Assembly (NCBI GenBank): GCA_003235785.1
Contig: QJYE01000020.1
Location: 1-8,392, forward strand
Direction: 5' to 3'
Origin: Nitrospirota bacterium
Lineage (GTDB): Bacteria; Nitrospirota; Nitrospiria; Nitrospirales; UBA8639
Length of the DNA stretch: 8,392 bases
This document shows positions 5,747 through 8,392 of this stretch, one piece after another. Position numbers and translations under genes: made by a program. The notes beneath the pieces were generated by a model that had not been told where the DNA came from, did not search any database, and saw only the letters and a list, made by a program, of their open reading frames with translations. Each line of letters opens with the position of its first letter. Position 1 is the stretch's first letter.

Positions 5747-6010
5747 ATGACTTCCCCAAACTCCTCGCCATCCACTGCCCTTGAAGAGGCCATGCAATTG
5801 TTCAACCTTAGCCTGCCCTTTACGCATGAGACCTTGACTCAACGTTATGAAGAAGCCCGTCGGACATGGTATCCATCACGTTATGCCGGCCTCACCAATA
5901 ACCCTGGAAAATACATGGAAATGTATAAAAAAGGGGAGGTGAAAACAAAAGAGATTCAAGCTGCCTATCAATTACTGCTAACCTACCTGAATGCTCAACA
6001 GAAACCCTAA
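5747..6010 (+). CDS. Small J-domain-like protein lacking HPD
   Basis: An 87-residue soluble protein. Residues 11-82 have the layout of a J-domain: a first helix region (ALEEAMQLFNLSLPFTHETL), helix II with alternating basic and hydrophobic residues (LTQRYEEARRTWYPSRY), a loop (GLTNNPGKYMEMYKKG) and a final helix (VKTKEIQAAYQLLLTYL), whose INxAYxLL-like pattern is typical of DnaJ proteins. The HPD tripeptide needed to stimulate DnaK ATPase is replaced by Tyr-Pro-Ser (42-44), so canonical co-chaperone function is unlikely; HPD-less J-like proteins usually act as scaffolds. Family assignment is by eye. The start at 5747 has only a weak AGAGAAA box upstream. The gene is divergent from the radical SAM gene and convergent with the cobalamin-type radical SAM gene; a working link with either is conjecture. 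Confidence 0.6.
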   Translation: MTSPNSSPSTALEEAMQLFNLSLPFTHETLTQRYEEARRTWYPSRYAGLTNNPGKYMEMYKKGEVKTKEIQAAYQLLLTYLNAQQKP

Positions 6011-6099
6011 CCACCCTCTCCATCAAACATCCTTTGTTAGCCTGCCATTTTATTTAAAAACATTTCAGCAATTCATTCCGAAAATGCCCATACGTCGGA

Positions 6100-8067
6100 T
6101 TACGGAGCGGCATGACTCACCACGCGAGACATGCCAGACTCCCCAGATCCATCATTCTCCGCCGGGCCATGAGCCACCGGCCAGGTAATAAGTCCTTGCA
6201 CGCCATCCGTTCGTGGCTCTTCCTGTCCGGCTTCTAAGGCATAAATCTGCGGGAGGAAATTCGTGCCAAATTTCGAAATATACAAAAAGACATGTTCACG
6301 GGCATTGACGCGAACAGCCCAAGGCTCAAAGTCTTTTTGATAAAAATCCTCAGCCATTTTCATCGCGTCCAAACAGGTCAGCCCCCCAGGTTCATTCAAC
6401 GTATAATAATAATCTAACGGCATATCGTATTCGTCCTGTTTATGTATCGTGATGCCGAATTTTTCAGGATTTCTGACCATGGGGGTATGGCGATAGGCCA
6501 CAAAATAAAAGAGTTCGACAGAATGAATATACCGCTTGTTATCCAAAAGAAATTGACGAGTTTCTTCGGCTTCATTCTGCATTTCACCAGGAAATCCGTA
6601 GAAGGCCATCACATGATTCCAAATCCCTGCTTTGGCCGCCTCCCGCAAGTTATTTTCCATGACAGATTTTTTCGCATGTTTATCCATCAACTCCAGCACA
6701 CGTTCGTTGGCTGACTCCATCCCATAATAGAGCGTGCAACACCCGGCTTGGACGGCCTGCTTCCAAATTTCCGGATCTTGCAAGGTTTCCTCAAACCGGA
6801 TCAGGGTCGTCCATTTAATCTTCACCTCTTCTTGAATGAGCAGTTGCGTGACTTTTTTTAATAAGGCCGGTGGATAGGACTCATCCGAAAAGAGAAAATG
6901 CTTCACACCGTACTTGTCTTGTAACGCTTTAATTTCCCGCACCACGTCCTGCGCGGGTTTCCCACGATATTGATCGAAATATCCTTGCCCGTGATCGCAA
7001 AAGGTACATCGTCCCCAATAACACCCTCTCGTGGCGAGATAGGGCAATATGCGTTCCGGCACAAAATACATATCAAGCGGCAGTCCATCAAAATCCGGAA
7101 GCGGCAATGCCGTTGTTTTTTCCGTATATATTTCCTTGTTGACCTTGACCTGCCCATCTTGATGCCACATGAGGTTGGGAACATTCTCCCATGCTCGCTC
7201 CCCGGCCAGTGCTTCTAATAGCCACACCAGCGCATGTTCGCCTTCATACAAAATGGCCGTGTCGAACACATGGGTGAAAAACGTGGTTTGCTTGGGTAAA
7301 TCTTCTTGCAACCGCGTGATGACATTCCCACCCACCGTCACATGAATATCAGGAAATTCGGTTTTAATCATTTTGCAAAACGTCATCCCGGCCAATAATT
7401 GCATTTGCGTCCCGATAGAAATGCCAACAACCTGAGGTTGTTCCTTCTGAATAGCGGGAAGCACGAGTTGCCGGCAGACATCCCGGTAGATATTCACGCT
7501 CTCATCTTCCAAACTCGCCAACACTTCAGTGGACACACCGGAGCGATACCCCAAATTACTTTCCATGGGATAAAACACAAGGGAAGCAGGGAAATAGGCG
7601 GCCGAAATAAATTGCATCACATCTCGAAACGTATTGAGAGCGCCTTCTAATTTTTCGGCTTGATAGAAGTCTTCTCCCCGCACAATGGCTTTGGCCTCCT
7701 CAGCTTGTTCAGCCAAGGCCATAACATCGACTCGATCTTGTTGCCGTAGACAGATCAGTCGCTCACGTTCCACATCGGATAATTCCTGCCGGGCTTCACG
7801 CGCTTCCAACCCTCGACGCTGCTGATCCATCCGCATCTTCACCCAAATGAGGAAGGTGTCGGAAAAAAACAGGTCATACATTTCAATATTAATGTCTTTT
7901 TGAATAACTTCATGCCCATAGGCACGTAAGACGGCTGTGAGACTGGGGAGTGCGAGGTAGGGGGCGGTGGGCACCCATTCCGGCGGGAACAGGAGCATCG
8001 TTTTAAACGTGCGACGGGGTTTGGTCGTCGATGCTGCCCGGTCAATTTCAATGAGGGTATCAGTCAT
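6100..8067 (-). CDS. Cobalamin-binding-type radical SAM protein
   Basis: A 655-residue protein counted from the ATG at 8067, chosen over the ATG at 8073 because GGAAGG then lies at the ideal 7 nt. The N-terminus (LLFPPEWVPTAPYLALPSLT, then LRAYGHEV) and residues 213-248 (VVGISIGTQMQLLAG ... VTVGGN) form a Rossmann-like cobalamin-binding domain; no DxHxxG motif is seen, as in many radical SAM members that bind B12 without His ligation. Between the two parts lies a charged, helix-prone stretch (about 76-150). The radical SAM motif is RGCYWGRCTFCDH with Cys349, Cys354 and Cys357, i.e. CX4CX2C instead of CX3CX2C. YYGMESAN (447-454) is the usual later strand of the SAM barrel. Family members methylate, rearrange or ring-contract diverse substrates; the substrate here is unknown. 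The C-terminal tail after about residue 616 is polar and low in conservation signals. A paralogue lies immediately upstream in the same operon. Confidence 0.87.
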   Translation of the reverse strand: MTDTLIEIDRAASTTKPRRTFKTMLLFPPEWVPTAPYLALPSLTAVLRAYGHEVIQKDINIEMYDLFFSDTFLIWVKMRMDQQRRGLEAREARQELSDVERERLICLRQQDRVDVMALAEQAEEAKAIVRGEDFYQAEKLEGALNTFRDVMQFISAAYFPASLVFYPMESNLGYRSGVSTEVLASLEDESVNIYRDVCRQLVLPAIQKEQPQVVGISIGTQMQLLAGMTFCKMIKTEFPDIHVTVGGNVITRLQEDLPKQTTFFTHVFDTAILYEGEHALVWLLEALAGERAWENVPNLMWHQDGQVKVNKEIYTEKTTALPLPDFDGLPLDMYFVPERILPYLATRGCYWGRCTFCDHGQGYFDQYRGKPAQDVVREIKALQDKYGVKHFLFSDESYPPALLKKVTQLLIQEEVKIKWTTLIRFEETLQDPEIWKQAVQAGCCTLYYGMESANERVLELMDKHAKKSVMENNLREAAKAGIWNHVMAFYGFPGEMQNEAEETRQFLLDNKRYIHSVELFYFVAYRHTPMVRNPEKFGITIHKQDEYDMPLDYYYTLNEPGGLTCLDAMKMAEDFYQKDFEPWAVRVNAREHVFLYISKFGTNFLPQIYALEAGQEEPRTDGVQGLITWPVAHGPAENDGSGESGMSRVVSHAAP

Positions 8068-8074
8068 CGTCATC

Positions 8075-8080
8075 CCTTCC
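8075..8080 (-). promoter_or_regulatory. Shine-Dalgarno favouring the start at 8067
   Basis: GGAAGG on the minus strand is 1 nt from the ATG at 8073 but 7 nt from the second ATG at 8067. Only the second has workable spacing. Confidence 0.55.
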
Positions 8081-8088
8081 TATAATGG

Positions 8089-8392
8089 TTACACAGAAGC
8101 GAGCTTTGAGGAGGGATCCTGTGAGCCTAACTGAAATTGCAAAGTCGGTAGCTTGTTGGAGCCAAAATGTGAAACATAGAGAAACACATACTCACGAACA
8201 AAGATTTTCAAATCCCACCCGGCATAATGATTTTGTTCAAATTCTTCAAAGACCCGTTCAGCATCTTCGATACTCAAGCCTTTTTTCACAGTAAAGTAAT
8301 AATCCATAGCCAAATCCCAGTCAGGATTCTGATAAAACGTGATGCCAAACTTTTCTGGATTCTTGGCCACCGGGGTATGTTTGCTCAAATCA
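8089..8392 (-). CDS. C-terminal end of a paralogous radical SAM protein (runs off the right edge)
   Basis: The minus-strand frame is open from the right edge to the stop at 8091-8089, giving about 101 codons. A TTG at 8388 is not taken as a start: the frame continues upstream (Asp before it) and the aligned paralogue has sequence there. The segment matches the C-terminal part of the complete downstream protein: HTPVAKNPEKFGIT aligns with HTPMVRNPEKFGIT, then MDYYFTV with LDYYYTL, and VREYVFLYVSHFGSNKLP with AREHVFLYISKFGTNFLP. It therefore very likely encodes another cobalamin-type radical SAM enzyme, although its catalytic domain is outside the window. It ends about 10 residues after the shared region, without the longer polar tail of the downstream protein. 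The gap to the next ATG is about 21 bp, so the two are co-transcribed. Confidence 0.8.
   Translation of the reverse strand, partial: DLSKHTPVAKNPEKFGITFYQNPDWDLAMDYYFTVKKGLSIEDAERVFEEFEQNHYAGWDLKIFVREYVFLYVSHFGSNKLPTLQFQLGSQDPSSKLASV

Noticed and set aside
8089..8388. Complete 99-residue gene starting at the TTG at 8388
   Set aside because: The frame stays open to the window edge and the paralogue aligns across this point, so it is an internal Leu codon of a larger gene.

Overview
The window reads as an ordinary bacterial chromosome segment with roughly balanced base composition. It is dense with genes and has no phage, IS, CRISPR or RNA genes that I can recognise. The gene styles (small secreted Cys/His protein, thioredoxin-like ferredoxin next to moaB, tandem cobalamin-type radical SAM genes) remind me of Nitrospira and other Nitrospirota. 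That taxonomic call is an impression from protein style, not the result of a search.

Left part (1-642, minus strand). Two genes for exported proteins lie on the minus strand. A short Cys/His-containing secreted protein (642-301) is followed by the beginning of a second secreted protein (175-1), which runs off the window. This pair could be the start of a metal- or envelope-related operon, but the diagnostic genes are outside the window.

Central plus-strand block (883-3020). A membrane-anchored retropepsin-like aspartyl protease comes first, then a gamma-glutamylcyclotransferase-like protein, a thioredoxin-fold [2Fe-2S] ferredoxin and a MoaB-type molybdenum cofactor protein. The last three have short gaps (70 and 24 bp) and a promoter-like sequence ahead of the first, so they may be co-transcribed. 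A hairpin covering the end of the ferredoxin gene includes the ribosome-binding site of moaB.

Minus-strand block (5632-3054). A radical SAM protein with a DUF512-like C-terminal motif is followed by a tiny lipoprotein and then, after a possible weak terminator, a PhzF-family isomerase. PhzF converges on moaB. Divergent from the radical SAM gene is a small plus-strand gene (5747-6010) whose product looks like a J-domain that has lost its HPD motif. The 114-bp divergent gap carries a perfect palindrome ATAGGT-GA-ACCTAT plus a further ACCTATCA copy, a candidate shared operator.

Right part (8392-6100, minus strand). Two cobalamin-type radical SAM genes lie in tandem. Only the last ~100 codons of the upstream one are present; the second is complete (655 aa). 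They are paralogues through the C-terminal region that can be compared. The complete protein has an unusual CX4CX2C cluster motif and a long charged helical insertion within its N-terminal cobalamin-binding region. Three radical SAM genes within 4 kb, together with a J-like protein and a candidate operator, are the most unusual part of the window and might be a tailoring or maturation locus of unknown substrate.
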